The notes under the pieces: generated by a model
What the model saw: the letters and a program-made list of their open reading frames with translations, nothing else
Databases searched by the model: none
Told to the model about the DNA's origin: nothing
Shown: positions 18,346 to 27,554 of the stretch, in pieces
How positions within the stretch are numbered: position 1 is the stretch's first letter
How the letters are laid out: each line of letters starts with the position of its first letter
Source: Acinetobacter brisouisimilis
Lineage (GTDB): Bacteria; Pseudomonadota; Gammaproteobacteria; Pseudomonadales; Moraxellaceae
DNA length: 64,000 nt
Direction: 5' to 3'
Assembly: GCF_000368265.1 (NCBI RefSeq)
Contig: NZ_KB851219.1
Location: 2,288,484-2,352,483 of the forward strand
Position numbers and translations under genes: made by a program

Positions 18346-18928
18346 TTATAGATAATTCACCACATGTGGTACGATGTCATGCAAGGTACGCCCGTTGCAG
18401 GTTTCGCCTAATGCAGACATTTTCCATGTGCCATCATGACGGTAGACCTTGGCAATAATCAATGCCGTATAGTTGCCTTTGGCTGACAGATTATAGTGTG
18501 CAATTTGCTGATTGCTGTTTTGATCGACAAAACGCATTTTCCACTTTTTCAAAAGTCTGACCACGAAAACTACTGATGGTAAAGACAATCGAAGTGACGT
18601 TCGATGGAACTTGACTTAAGTCAACATAAACCACTTCATCATCGCCATCGCCATCGCCTGCACCTGTCAGATTATCACCCGAATGCACAATGCTGCCATC
18701 ACGGCTACGCAACTGCCCAAAATAGACATTGTCGACTTGGCGTTTGTTGGCATCAAAGGTGATTGCCGATACGTCCAAATCAATGCTGTTATTGCCACCA
18801 CCAAACATGCCAAATAAACCACCACTTTTGGCAACGTCCCAGCCTGCGCCTAAAAAGATTTTTGACAGGCTTGAACCATCTTGTTTTGCGAGTGAAATTT
18901 TCTGACCTTTAACTAAGCTAATGCTCAT
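18346..18928 (-). pseudogene. TerD-domain gene split by a frameshift
   Basis: Two overlapping minus-strand frames (18928-18491 and 18588-18346) together form one TerD domain. The first carries the Ca-binding motif HSGDNLTGAGDGDGDDE and ends in frame as NAFCRSKQQ. The second resumes with FVDQNSNQQIAHYNL and continues to a normal end (AKVYRHDGTWKMSALGE). The break is at about 18524-18535. Removing one T, or restoring a second copy of the 8-mer TTTTGTCG, rejoins them; the latter gives NAFCRFVDQ, which fits the family. It is the last gene of the Ter operon, 13 bp after the AIM24-like gene. A sequencing error cannot be excluded. Confidence 0.8.
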
Positions 18929-18941
18929 GTTTTTTCCTATT

Positions 18942-19658
18942 TTATGATCGTTGGCCTAAATTGAGTACTGACGCCAACCAAGCAATGTAACTGTTGCGAT
19001 TTCGCGAACAAATAATGACTTTACCATAGCCTTGAAACTTTAAGACCATGCCTTCGCCACTGGTGACACTATTTAACAAATTGCCCAACATGCCGCGATT
19101 ACGCGAGCTTGGCATACCAATGTTATAGCTTAATGATGAATCCCATGCGACCACATGACCATTATCAATAATGGTCTCACCGTTTTGCGGATTGACCTCA
19201 ACTTCCATCAGCGTACCGCAACCTGAAATACACAGTTGCCCCTGCCCTGAGGTTTCCATTACTACAAAACCACCATTGTCACCAAACAGACTGCCACCCA
19301 AATTGGTCTGGACTTTGGCTTTGACATTGACCTGTTCAGTCGATGCCACAAATGCGCCATCGGACAGCACATATTGCTGCTGGCCAATATTTAAAATCTG
19401 CATGTCGCCATCAAGGTTGGGGGAGAGTAAACACTCGCCAGCCCCAAAAGAGGCTTTGATTTCTTGCTGGAACAGCGATTCACCTGTAGTGAATTTACGC
19501 ATCACTGACTGGAACAAACCTCCACGCAGGTTACCGCCAAGCTCCAGATTCGATTCCATCATGACCATGGCATCGGATTCACAATAAATTTTTTCACCCT
19601 GACGCAGTGATACATGTAAAAAAGGTTCAGGTGTTCCAACCAAATTAAATTCAGCCAT
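18942..19658 (-). CDS. AIM24/TIGR00266-like protein of the Ter operon
   Basis: The 238-residue protein has the Gly-rich beta-structured pattern of the AIM24 family (for example GGFVVMETSGQGQLCISGCGTLMEVEVN near residue 134 and VVAWDSSLSYNI near 167). AIM24-like proteins are frequent partners of bacterial ter genes. Their molecular role is unclear, and the yeast homologue is a mitochondrial inner-membrane protein. It starts 12 bp after the TerD-vWA gene with AGAGGA upstream of its ATG. Confidence 0.75.
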   Translation of the reverse strand: MAEFNLVGTPEPFLHVSLRQGEKIYCESDAMVMMESNLELGGNLRGGLFQSVMRKFTTGESLFQQEIKASFGAGECLLSPNLDGDMQILNIGQQQYVLSDGAFVASTEQVNVKAKVQTNLGGSLFGDNGGFVVMETSGQGQLCISGCGTLMEVEVNPQNGETIIDNGHVVAWDSSLSYNIGMPSSRNRGMLGNLLNSVTSGEGMVLKFQGYGKVIICSRNRNSYIAWLASVLNLGQRS

Positions 19659-19670
19659 GTTGTGATCCTC

Positions 19671-20951
19671 TTAATTTAAAATCTGTTTTGTTTTGGCCTG
19701 TTCAAGCCACTGTGGGAATTCTTGTAGCATCAGATCATACAACTCACTTTCTGAGAGGCTGTGTAAATGGTCGATGGCAAAAAAATTACAGTTATCAAGC
19801 ACACGACCATTTAAGTTATCGAGCTGCTCTAAAATTCCATAACCACGCCCACCGATCCCGATAAATTGCCAGAAGATCGGCTGGTTAGAGTTCTCACGCA
19901 GCAGACGCTTAATCTGCGTCGCACTGCCAATACCACCGTCAGAAATAAAGATGATATAAACAGGCAAGTTATCTGGCTGTTCTTTGAGAAAATACTGCAC
20001 CACATCCTGCATCACCGCAGGTTCATTGTTAATGCACGCTCCTGCCTGCCATTTCTTATAACCACCCTGTTCGCAGTTAATAAAATCAGGCAGGTTATGC
20101 AATGACACATCACTTAAACGCAGTGGCCGCTCGGCAAATGCCCAGCATTCAAAATTGGCATCATCATCAAAGTTGACGGCAAGTGGCATCACCCGATCCA
20201 GCACTTGCTGTACATCACCACGGCGATATTGTCCCAGCATGGAACCCGAATAATCCAACACCAATGCCACGCGTGCCCGCACGCCAATAAGCTGATTTTT
20301 TTCCAGACTGATCAGGGATTTTTTGGTTAAATCCAGCAAATGCGGAGCATCTGCCTGCACCTTGTCTAAAATAATTTTTTTACGCAAATCTACAGCCGAG
20401 ATACCCGATACAACTGGCACTACGGGTGTGCTGACCTTAGCACCAAAATGCTCGACCAGCGTGTCCAAGCCACCACTAAAACCCTGCCCTATAGCAGCCA
20501 AATGCCATGCATCATTTTTAAAATACACCTCTAGCAGCATCAGGGCTTTTTCCTGCTTAAAGCTGCTGCCCAGCAGGCGGTAACTGGCAACCACTTCAGA
20601 TTTGCTATTGATCAGCTCGACCACACCACTTTGAATATCGCACATACTGAGTTGTTGATTTTCAAGCGTGGCACAAAACACCAGATGTGCCACCTTGTTG
20701 GAGTTGGTTTTAGCAAGATTAATCTGGAATTCATGAATCATTCCATTCACGCTATAGCAGACCTCATTTTTTGGTGAATGAGGTTGGTTATAAAACACCA
20801 TATAATCGTCATGAATAAGCCGACCCTGCTGATCGAGCATAAAGCAGGAAACATCAAGAGGATGCGGAGTATTGAATTGAACGCGTAACCGAAATTGCTG
20901 TTGTTCGAATAAATTTTTCAGCGGGAGCTTTTGCCCTGAAATGAGTTCCAT
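19671..20951 (-). CDS. TerD-like domain fused to a von Willebrand A domain (TerF/TerY type)
   Basis: The 426-residue protein is read from ATG 20951. Residues 1-185 form a TerD-like domain (MVFYNQPHSPKNEV, GQGFSGGLDTLVEHFG) that lacks the GDNRTGxGDGDDE calcium-binding loop of true TerD. Residues 220-420 form a vWA domain with MIDAS-type DYSGSM (DxSxS) and FISDGGIG. vWA domains of ter systems are thought to bind metal and assemble complexes. The in-frame extension to 21011 covers a hairpin region and has no ribosome site. Confidence 0.85.
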   Translation of the reverse strand: MELISGQKLPLKNLFEQQQFRLRVQFNTPHPLDVSCFMLDQQGRLIHDDYMVFYNQPHSPKNEVCYSVNGMIHEFQINLAKTNSNKVAHLVFCATLENQQLSMCDIQSGVVELINSKSEVVASYRLLGSSFKQEKALMLLEVYFKNDAWHLAAIGQGFSGGLDTLVEHFGAKVSTPVVPVVSGISAVDLRKKIILDKVQADAPHLLDLTKKSLISLEKNQLIGVRARVALVLDYSGSMLGQYRRGDVQQVLDRVMPLAVNFDDDANFECWAFAERPLRLSDVSLHNLPDFINCEQGGYKKWQAGACINNEPAVMQDVVQYFLKEQPDNLPVYIIFISDGGIGSATQIKRLLRENSNQPIFWQFIGIGGRGYGILEQLDNLNGRVLDNCNFFAIDHLHSLSESELYDLMLQEFPQWLEQAKTKQILN

Positions 20952-20970
20952 GTGAATAGATTCTTGTCGA

Positions 20971-21039
20971 TTAGCACTTGAAAAACAGCTGATTTGCAAA
21001 CAATTTTTCAAGTGCTAAAAGATTACTCTTTTAGCACTT
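20971..21039 (-). other. Two mutually exclusive hairpins between terE and the TerD-vWA gene
   Basis: Segment B (21010-21021) can pair with C (21028-21039) as a 12-bp stem with a 6-nt loop. An overlapping segment (21004-21018) can pair with A (20971-20985) as a 15-bp perfect stem with an 18-nt loop. The two structures share bases, so only one can form. Neither is followed by a T-run. Confidence 0.75.
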
Positions 21040-21050
21040 TGACAATTTAT

Positions 21051-21629
21051 TTATACAGCGACGCCATAACTGGCAGCCAATGCGCCCAAGCCACCATTGA
21101 AACCTTGACCAACGGCTTTGAATTTCCATTCACCGTTATGACGGTACAATTCACCAAAAATCATCGCAGTTTCAGTGCTGCCATCTTCTGACAAGTCAAA
21201 ACGCGCCACTTCTTCGTTGGCATTGTCTTTGTTCAATACACGGATATATGCTTTGTCGACCTGACCAAAGTTCTGGCTGTTTTGCTGACCTTCGTGAATG
21301 TTGACTGCAAAAATCACTTTTGCCACGTCCGCTGGAACTTTGGCTAAATTGACTGATACAGTTTCATCATCACCGTCGCCTTCACCTGTACGATTATCAC
21401 CGTTGTGAACGACTGAACCACAATCTGACTGTTTTTGGTTAAAGAAAATAAAGTCGGTATCACGACGAACTTTACCATTTTCACTGACTAAAAATGCTAC
21501 AGCGTCAAGATCAAATGCCTTACCATCGGTCACACGTGGGTTCCAACCTAAGCCAAGATCGACAAGGTTCATACTCGGTGCAGTTTTAGATAAGTTGATG
21601 TTGCCGCCTTTAGACAAGTTAATTGCCAT
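21051..21629 (-). CDS. terE: TerD/TerE family calcium-binding stress protein
   Basis: The 192-residue TerD domain opens [15 protein letters not shown], has [10 protein letters not shown] near residue 40, and the acidic calcium-binding loop [15 protein letters not shown] near 75. TerD proteins bind Ca2+ and support resistance to tellurite and other oxidants or phage by an unknown mechanism. It lies 33 bp after the DUF475 gene with an AGAAGGA ribosome site. TerD versus TerE is a naming choice; both copies are similar. Confidence 0.9.
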   Translation of the reverse strand: MAINLSKGGNINLSKTAPSMNLVDLGLGWNPRVTDGKAFDLDAVAFLVSENGKVRRDTDFIFFNQKQSDCGSVVHNGDNRTGEGDGDDETVSVNLAKVPADVAKVIFAVNIHEGQQNSQNFGQVDKAYIRVLNKDNANEEVARFDLSEDGSTETAMIFGELYRHNGEWKFKAVGQGFNGGLGALAASYGVAV

Positions 21630-21662
21630 GATTTAAATTTCCTTCTGCTGTATCAAATTAAA

Positions 21663-22742
21663 TTAATGTTGTTTTTTACTATAAGAGATTGAAGATAGAA
21701 CTGCCCAAACAATAAAGGCAATCCCAATAAGACCAGTGACCACTTCAGGTACATGTACACCCGTACCACTGGCGAGCATAATAAATGCGAGCGCACCAAT
21801 TGCATAATGCGCACCATGCTCTAGAAATATATAGGCATCCAGTGTGCCTTTTTCAACCAAGAAGACGGTCATAGACCGTACAAACATCGCACCGATTGCC
21901 AAACCGAGCATAATAATTACCACATCGTTGGTAATTGCAAATGCCCCGATCACGCCATCAAAACTAAACGAAGCATCGAGAACTTCCAGATATAAAAAAC
22001 CGCCGATGCCGCCTTTTGCTACGGTTGCAACAGTGTCACCTATCGATGTGCCTTGCTGATTATTTTCAGTTTCTTCGTCATCTGCATCGCTACTTTCGAG
22101 CAAGTGACCGATCACCTGCACGCCAATATAAACCACAATGCCCCAGATCCCTGACACCATCACAGCTAGTTTGGTTGCTTCTGGTACAAAGTGCGCCATG
22201 ACCAACAGTGAAATCAGTGCCAAAAATACTGAAATCGCAGGAATACTGGCTAAATTGGCGAGCTTCGACTCTAACCAGTGAAACCAGTGCGAGTCTTTTT
22301 CATCATCAAACAAAAAGTTTAAGAATACGAGTAGCAAGAACATGCCACCAAAAGCTGAAATTTCAGGATGATGTGCCAAGAGTTTTTCAGAGTAACTTTT
22401 CGGGTCATTCAGTGCCAGTTGGGCAACATCAACAATGCTCATATCTGCCGTAACCCCCACAATTAATAGTGGGAATAACAAACGCATACCAAATACGGCA
22501 ACAATAATCCCGGCGGTTAAAAACAAGGTACGCCAGAATTGGTTCCATGTTTTGAGTACCGAAGCATTTACTACAGCATTGTCAAACGACAGTGAAACTT
22601 CCATCACGGCTAAAATCCCCGTGATCGCAAGGGCTTTGAGCATGGTCATCAGCCCCGCGTCTGCCCCGTGGGTAAAGCCCCAGTAGGCAGACAACGCAAG
22701 ACAGACGATGCTGAAAATGATCGAAAAACGAAAATGTTTCAT
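21663..22742 (-). CDS. DUF475 TerC-like membrane protein (copy 2, in the Ter operon)
   Basis: The protein has 359 residues and the same membrane layout and acidic motifs (EVSLSFDNAVVNASVLKTW, EVLDASFSFDGVIGAFAIT) as the copy at 3410-4477. The two paralogues are clearly more alike than either is to TerC. The position between terD and terE is where terC lies in classical ter operons, so it probably replaces terC as the membrane component. It starts 13 bp after terD. Confidence 0.85.
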   Translation of the reverse strand: MKHFRFSIIFSIVCLALSAYWGFTHGADAGLMTMLKALAITGILAVMEVSLSFDNAVVNASVLKTWNQFWRTLFLTAGIIVAVFGMRLLFPLLIVGVTADMSIVDVAQLALNDPKSYSEKLLAHHPEISAFGGMFLLLVFLNFLFDDEKDSHWFHWLESKLANLASIPAISVFLALISLLVMAHFVPEATKLAVMVSGIWGIVVYIGVQVIGHLLESSDADDEETENNQQGTSIGDTVATVAKGGIGGFLYLEVLDASFSFDGVIGAFAITNDVVIIMLGLAIGAMFVRSMTVFLVEKGTLDAYIFLEHGAHYAIGALAFIMLASGTGVHVPEVVTGLIGIAFIVWAVLSSISYSKKQH

Positions 22743-22755
22743 CGAACCTGCTCAG

Positions 22756-23331
22756 TTAGATATTGATGCCATATTGATGGCACATCATGCGCAGACCACC
22801 CGCATAACCCTGCCCTACTGCGCGGAATTTCCATTCACCGTTGTGGCGATACAATTCACCAAACACCATCGCAGTTTCAGTCGAATAGTCTTCATTTAAA
22901 TCAAAACGTACGATTTCATGTTGTGAAGCATTATTTACGATGCGGATAAAGGCATTTTGCACCTGACCAAAGTTTTGGTGACGCGCTTCAGCATCATGAA
23001 TGGTTACGGTAAAAATGATTTTTTGTACATCGGCAGGTAAACGCGTCAAATCAATTTTCAGGCTTTCATCATCGCCATCGCCTGCACCTGTACGGTTGTC
23101 GCCCGTATGTTCAACTGAACCTTCTGGTGAACGCGGCTGGTTATAAAAAATAAAATCGTGTTCACCACGAACTTTGTCGTTCGCGCCCAATAAAAATGCA
23201 GATGCATCCAAGTCAAAATCGACGCCATCAGTTGCACGCGCATCCCAGCCTAAACCCACTAAAACTTGGGTTAATGACGGATCAGTCTTGCTAAGTGAAA
23301 GATTGCCGCCTTTATTTAATGTAATTGCCAT
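22756..23331 (-). CDS. terD: TerD family calcium-binding stress protein
   Basis: The 191-residue protein opens [20 protein letters not shown], with [27 protein letters not shown] near residue 40 and the calcium loop [15 protein letters not shown] near 76. It ends with [19 protein letters not shown], typical of TerD. It lies 23 bp after terA with AGGAAAC upstream of the ATG. Confidence 0.92.
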   Translation of the reverse strand: MAITLNKGGNLSLSKTDPSLTQVLVGLGWDARATDGVDFDLDASAFLLGANDKVRGEHDFIFYNQPRSPEGSVEHTGDNRTGAGDGDDESLKIDLTRLPADVQKIIFTVTIHDAEARHQNFGQVQNAFIRIVNNASQHEIVRFDLNEDYSTETAMVFGELYRHNGEWKFRAVGQGYAGGLRMMCHQYGINI

Positions 23332-23354
23332 TTTATTGTTTCCTCTTATTTCAA

Positions 23355-24623
23355 CTATTTACGCCCGACTGTCCATCTAAAACCAAAACTATAATGTTCA
23401 TCGAGCTTTTGTTGGTCATCAAAATATTGCACTTGGCGGTTGGCCTGAATTTGCCCACCCACATTTTTTAATTCCACAATTGCACAGGTACTGAGGTAAC
23501 CGCCTTCATTGACAGGCACTTCAATCGGTGGCTGATTGGGAAGCTGCATATTTACAATAGCATCGGTTGCTGCCCAGTTTGCTGCACCTTCGTAAATATA
23601 TGTATAAATAACAATACGTTTAATCTGATCCCAATGTTCGCCATTGATCCATAGATTTTCACCGTTTAAGGATGAGCCTGTGCGGTCATCGCCTTGCAAC
23701 TCGGCATAAGGCGATTTTTCATAACTGCCAAAACGATTGCCAAGCGCCTGAACAATATGAATCGCGCCGTTTTGCATCTCGATCATGGCACCCAAGTCCA
23801 GATCAACCGACTGCGATGCACTGAGCTTGCGAAAGAAACTCTTGCCACGATCGCCACCTGAACGGTTCCAGTTCAAATTGACCTGAATCTTGCCAAATGA
23901 ACCATTGTATTTGGTGAGGTTAATCGATGAATTGGGCTTATCTAAACGAATCTTGGACAGGTTAATCGAACTGGGTGGTGGCGTCGGTTGTGCTGTAGGC
24001 GTAGTCGAGCTGACAGGCTGACCAAAAATATTTGCATTGTTACTTGTAGTTGGTGGTGCAACGCTCGGACTCGGCTGTGGTTGCGGTGGGGCTGCAGATG
24101 GCTCAGCCACTTCCACACCAAAGTTTTCCGCCAAAGGTTTTAAGCCACCGTTAAAGCCCTGATCGACAAAACGGTATTTCCAGCGACCATTGTGGTTATA
24201 GACTTCCGCCAAAATCAGCGCCTTTTCGGTTTTGCTCTGAGTATTAATCTCTGATGTTGCAACTACATGACCATCGCTGAGTAAATCGATACTGAGTTGC
24301 TGCAAGTCTCGAATATGCGCAGGCTCAGTCAATGTGGCACAAATCGCAATTTTGCCAATCGCGCTATCAAGCTGTGCGGTATTGATTCGTATTCGGGTTA
24401 AATGGTCAGGTTGACTCGCCGACTCAAATAACTGAATACTTTGGTTTGGCGTATGGGTTTGCCCATAGAAAATCATGTCGGTATCACCACGGACTTTTTG
24501 CGTGGTCTGTGCCAGTAAATACGCGGTAATATCTAAATCTATGGCTTGGGGAACACGCGCTCGAATCACGAGTTCGACTGACGGAGTAGGTAAAACCGTA
24601 TTTGCACCTGCGATAAGTTGCAT
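23355..24623 (-). CDS. terA: TerA-like two-domain tellurium resistance protein
   Basis: The 422-residue first gene of the Ter operon is read from ATG 24623 (an in-frame GTG precedes it). Residues 1-175 form a degenerate TerD domain without the full acidic loop. A Pro/Ser/Gln-rich linker (about 176-222) leads to a second domain starting [22 protein letters not shown], which contains QGDDRTGSS and is characteristic of TerA. TerA is a cytoplasmic partner of TerD/TerC complexes. Confidence 0.85.
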   Translation of the reverse strand: MQLIAGANTVLPTPSVELVIRARVPQAIDLDITAYLLAQTTQKVRGDTDMIFYGQTHTPNQSIQLFESASQPDHLTRIRINTAQLDSAIGKIAICATLTEPAHIRDLQQLSIDLLSDGHVVATSEINTQSKTEKALILAEVYNHNGRWKYRFVDQGFNGGLKPLAENFGVEVAEPSAAPPQPQPSPSVAPPTTSNNANIFGQPVSSTTPTAQPTPPPSSINLSKIRLDKPNSSINLTKYNGSFGKIQVNLNWNRSGGDRGKSFFRKLSASQSVDLDLGAMIEMQNGAIHIVQALGNRFGSYEKSPYAELQGDDRTGSSLNGENLWINGEHWDQIKRIVIYTYIYEGAANWAATDAIVNMQLPNQPPIEVPVNEGGYLSTCAIVELKNVGGQIQANRQVQYFDDQQKLDEHYSFGFRWTVGRK

Positions 24624-24729
24624 CACACACCTTTTGTTATGTTCTCAGTTTGATGTCTAAATAAAATAAGGTCTTTTGCATTTTTAATGCGAAATCTTTA
24701 TATAAAAACAACACTTTATATAGACTTTA

Positions 24730-24735
24730 ATTATA
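24730..24735 (-). promoter_or_regulatory. Candidate -10 element of the Ter operon
   Basis: TATAAT on the minus strand lies about 107 bp before terA, with a poor -35 (TGATAT, 16 bp upstream). The region 24624-24790 is AT-rich with a small GCATT-AAA-AATGC hairpin and no gene. Confidence 0.35.
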
Positions 24736-24800
24736 AATAGCGATTTTATTTATATCACAGATCAGTCTTCCCCCCAACGAATCTTGCATAAAAAAACAAA

Positions 24801-24826
24801 CCCTCAAAGGATTGAAACTTTGAGGG
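24801..24826 (-). terminator. Terminator of the permease/ast transcript
   Basis: A 9-bp stem CCCTCAAAG/CTTTGAGGG with an 8-nt loop is followed on the minus strand by TTTGTTTTTTT. It lies 178 bp past the permease stop. Confidence 0.8.
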
Positions 24827-25003
24827 TGTTTGGGGAGATATCTCTTAAATTCATCAAATACAGCGTTCGGGTTGAAATTGCCTTACATGAAACTTGGCTG
24901 TGCGATGTTTTTATTCCTTATGATGTTTTATGAAAGCAGTCTGTTTTTTTGGTTTAAGCAACTGCCTACGCTCACGAAGCAAGGCAGTTACAATTTTTAT
25001 GGT

Positions 25004-26488
25004 TTAGTCTGACTCTGGCTCAATACGACGCCCGCGTTCTAACACCCAAGTCCGTTCTGGGTCGCGGTTACTGCGGTATTTGTAGGCAATAAATAATCCG
25101 ATAAACCAAATCGGTGAAGCAAACAATGAAATGCGGGTATCATGATCGAGACATAAAATCGCCACCACAAACACCATAAACGCGATGCCTGCCCAGCTCA
25201 TAAAAATCCCCGCAGGCATTTTATAGGCCGATTGCTCATGTAAATCAGGACGTTGTTTGCGGTAAGCCAAATATGATAACAAAATCATACCGAAGGCAAA
25301 CACAGTTAAAATCGAGGTAAATGCGGTCACAATATTAAATGCCGACATGACATTTGGCGTGATAAATAAAATCGTGGTGCCTGCCACCACACAACCCATC
25401 GAACACAAAATCGCTTGAACAGGGACTTTACCTTTGGACAATCGGGTAAAGCGCTGTGGTGCATCCTGCTCAACCGCCAAACCATACAGCATACGGCTGG
25501 TGGCAAAGATTCCGCTGTTTGCCGAAGACATGGCAGAGGTCAGTACCACAAAGTTCACCACGGCAGCAGCAGCAGTTAGTCCCACCAGTTTAAACAGCGC
25601 GACAAAAGGGCTTTGGTTCGGGTCAACATGCTGCCATGACATCACCGAAATAATCACCAGCAAAGCGCCAATGTAAAACAACAGAATACGCCAAGGAATC
25701 GAGTTAATGGCTTTTGGCAATGATTTTTCAGGGTTTTTAGTTTCTGCGGCAGTTGTCCCGACCAGTTCGATGCCCAAAAAGGCAAACACTGCCATTTGAA
25801 AACCGCTTAGAAAACCCGTAATGCCATGCGGGAGAAACGAGGCTGGATCGGTAATATGCTTAAAGGATGCTTTGACACCATTTGGCGATACAAAACCGAT
25901 GCTGACCAGACTAATACCCAAAATCAAAAAGGCAATAATCGCCACAATCTTGATCATGGAAAACCAGAACTCGGTTTCACCAAACATTTTTACGGTCAGC
26001 AAATTCAGCGTGGTTAAAATGCTAATAGTGGCCAAGGCAGGCAACCACACAGGCAAGTCGGGATACCAGAACTGCATATAACCGCCTATGGCAATAATAT
26101 CGGCAATCGCGGTCACCACCCAACCCAGCCAGTATGACCAGCCCAGAAAAAAGCCTGCCCATGGCCCTAGATACGCTGTGGCAAAATCCACAAACGATTT
26201 ATAGCTGGTGTTGGAGAGTAACAATTCTCCCATGGCACGCATGACAAAAAAGAAGAAAAAACCAACGATCATATAGGTCAATAAAACCGATGTTCCCGAA
26301 GATGCAATGGTCTGACCTGACCCCATGAACAGTCCCGTACCAATCGCGCCACCAATGGCAATCAACTGGATATGCCGATTGCTTAATGCTCGGTCAAGTT
26401 GCGGTTCCTGCTCTATATGATGATGACCCAACAGATCACCATCCCCCATTAATGCGTGAGTCTCTTTATGTTCCCGATTCATCGCCAC
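25004..26488 (-). CDS. AAT-family amino-acid permease (CycA-like)
   Basis: The 494-residue protein has 12 helices. The N-terminal signature LSNRHIQLIAIGGAIGTGLFMGSG is that of the amino acid transporter (AAT) family in the APC superfamily, closest by eye to the D-serine/D-alanine/glycine permease CycA. It lies 70 bp after astE on the same strand without a terminator between, so it may be the last gene of the ast transcript and could import a substrate used with that pathway. The substrate cannot be fixed from sequence. Confidence 0.8.
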   Translation of the reverse strand: MAMNREHKETHALMGDGDLLGHHHIEQEPQLDRALSNRHIQLIAIGGAIGTGLFMGSGQTIASSGTSVLLTYMIVGFFFFFVMRAMGELLLSNTSYKSFVDFATAYLGPWAGFFLGWSYWLGWVVTAIADIIAIGGYMQFWYPDLPVWLPALATISILTTLNLLTVKMFGETEFWFSMIKIVAIIAFLILGISLVSIGFVSPNGVKASFKHITDPASFLPHGITGFLSGFQMAVFAFLGIELVGTTAAETKNPEKSLPKAINSIPWRILLFYIGALLVIISVMSWQHVDPNQSPFVALFKLVGLTAAAAVVNFVVLTSAMSSANSGIFATSRMLYGLAVEQDAPQRFTRLSKGKVPVQAILCSMGCVVAGTTILFITPNVMSAFNIVTAFTSILTVFAFGMILLSYLAYRKQRPDLHEQSAYKMPAGIFMSWAGIAFMVFVVAILCLDHDTRISLFASPIWFIGLFIAYKYRSNRDPERTWVLERGRRIEPESD

Positions 26489-26558
26489 TCCTAGCCAGCA
26501 TTGCGCTGTAATTAACTGTCAGTCCTTTTCATTTCTGCTGTGACGGAAGCTTTGGGTG

Positions 26559-27542
26559 CTAAGCGCCTGTGTCTTCTGTCAGCATCAGCCCTGCACGTAA
26601 TCCTTTTTGTACGTTCGGGTTGGGAAATAAAATCCATTCTTGTGTGTGCTGCACCCGCGTTTCCTGCTGTTGCTGGGTACACAATAGCTCTCCCTGCTCG
26701 AACACGGTAAAATTCGGGGCATCATCACTGAGATACAGCTTGAAGTCGTCATGTTGCTTGAGCAGTGAATACTGCACCTGAAACTGACGCATCGCACTGT
26801 GTTTACCACGGGGTGGTAAAGCTTGCCCTGCCACCACACTGCGCAACATGGTGTCAGTTGCTTGGAACTGACTCAGGTCGTTGCAGCCAAAAGGCAAGGC
26901 TTTGCCCAGCTCCAGCGTACAGCTAGAGGCTTGGCAGGTTTCTGCGGTCAACTGGCTAAAGGTGCGTCCAAGGCTCTGGTGTCGTACCAGAGCATCTAAA
27001 TCTGCTGCCTCCAGCGAGCTTAAAAATTCAAGATCGAAAGGTTCACTTTTATACGGCAGCAAACCAAAGGTTGGTAACAGTGATGCACGGATAGCGGTGT
27101 GCAAGTCATAGTGCAGACGAATCGCCTGTGGGTCACTGTGCTGCATAAATTGCTGCACCAGTTGCTCCAACCCTTTGGCACGTGCAGTTTCAGCGCTTTC
27201 TGTAAACTCACTGACCCCGCCCATAAACATGCGGTTCAGGTCAGCATTCAGATAACGCTGCCCCTGACGCATGGCATCTGGATTACCAAAAATGATCAGC
27301 AAGCGGACTTGTAATGCCAATTTCCTAGCAAACAGATCGCTACACAGTTGATTTAACAACTCAATCGGCGCAGTTTCATTGCCATGAATACCAGCCGAAA
27401 GCACCACCACTTTGTGATAGCCTTGCACTGGCGTCAGTTCCAGTACCCCTTCTGCCAACCAGTGCCAAGCAAAACCATGCTGCTGCCCCTGCTGTGGCTC
27501 AGGGAATTGACCACTGAGCGTCATTGCCAAGAAATCCTGCAT
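26559..27542 (-). CDS. astE: Succinylglutamate desuccinylase
   Basis: The 327-residue zinc hydrolase catalyses the last step of the arginine succinyltransferase pathway, giving glutamate and succinate. The zinc-binding motif HGNETAPIELL near residue 54 and HYDLHTAIR near 147 are those of AstE/aspartoacylase. The start is ATG 27542; the upstream in-frame GTG is less likely. It follows astB by 12 bp. Confidence 0.93.
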   Translation of the reverse strand: MQDFLAMTLSGQFPEPQQGQQHGFAWHWLAEGVLELTPVQGYHKVVVLSAGIHGNETAPIELLNQLCSDLFARKLALQVRLLIIFGNPDAMRQGQRYLNADLNRMFMGGVSEFTESAETARAKGLEQLVQQFMQHSDPQAIRLHYDLHTAIRASLLPTFGLLPYKSEPFDLEFLSSLEAADLDALVRHQSLGRTFSQLTAETCQASSCTLELGKALPFGCNDLSQFQATDTMLRSVVAGQALPPRGKHSAMRQFQVQYSLLKQHDDFKLYLSDDAPNFTVFEQGELLCTQQQQETRVQHTQEWILFPNPNVQKGLRAGLMLTEDTGA

Positions 27543-27554
27543 CACTGACCACTC

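Noticed and set aside
18346-18928. Programmed ribosomal frameshift in the TerD gene
   Set aside because: There is no classical slippery heptamer with a downstream pseudoknot; a repeat-mediated indel explains the frames better.
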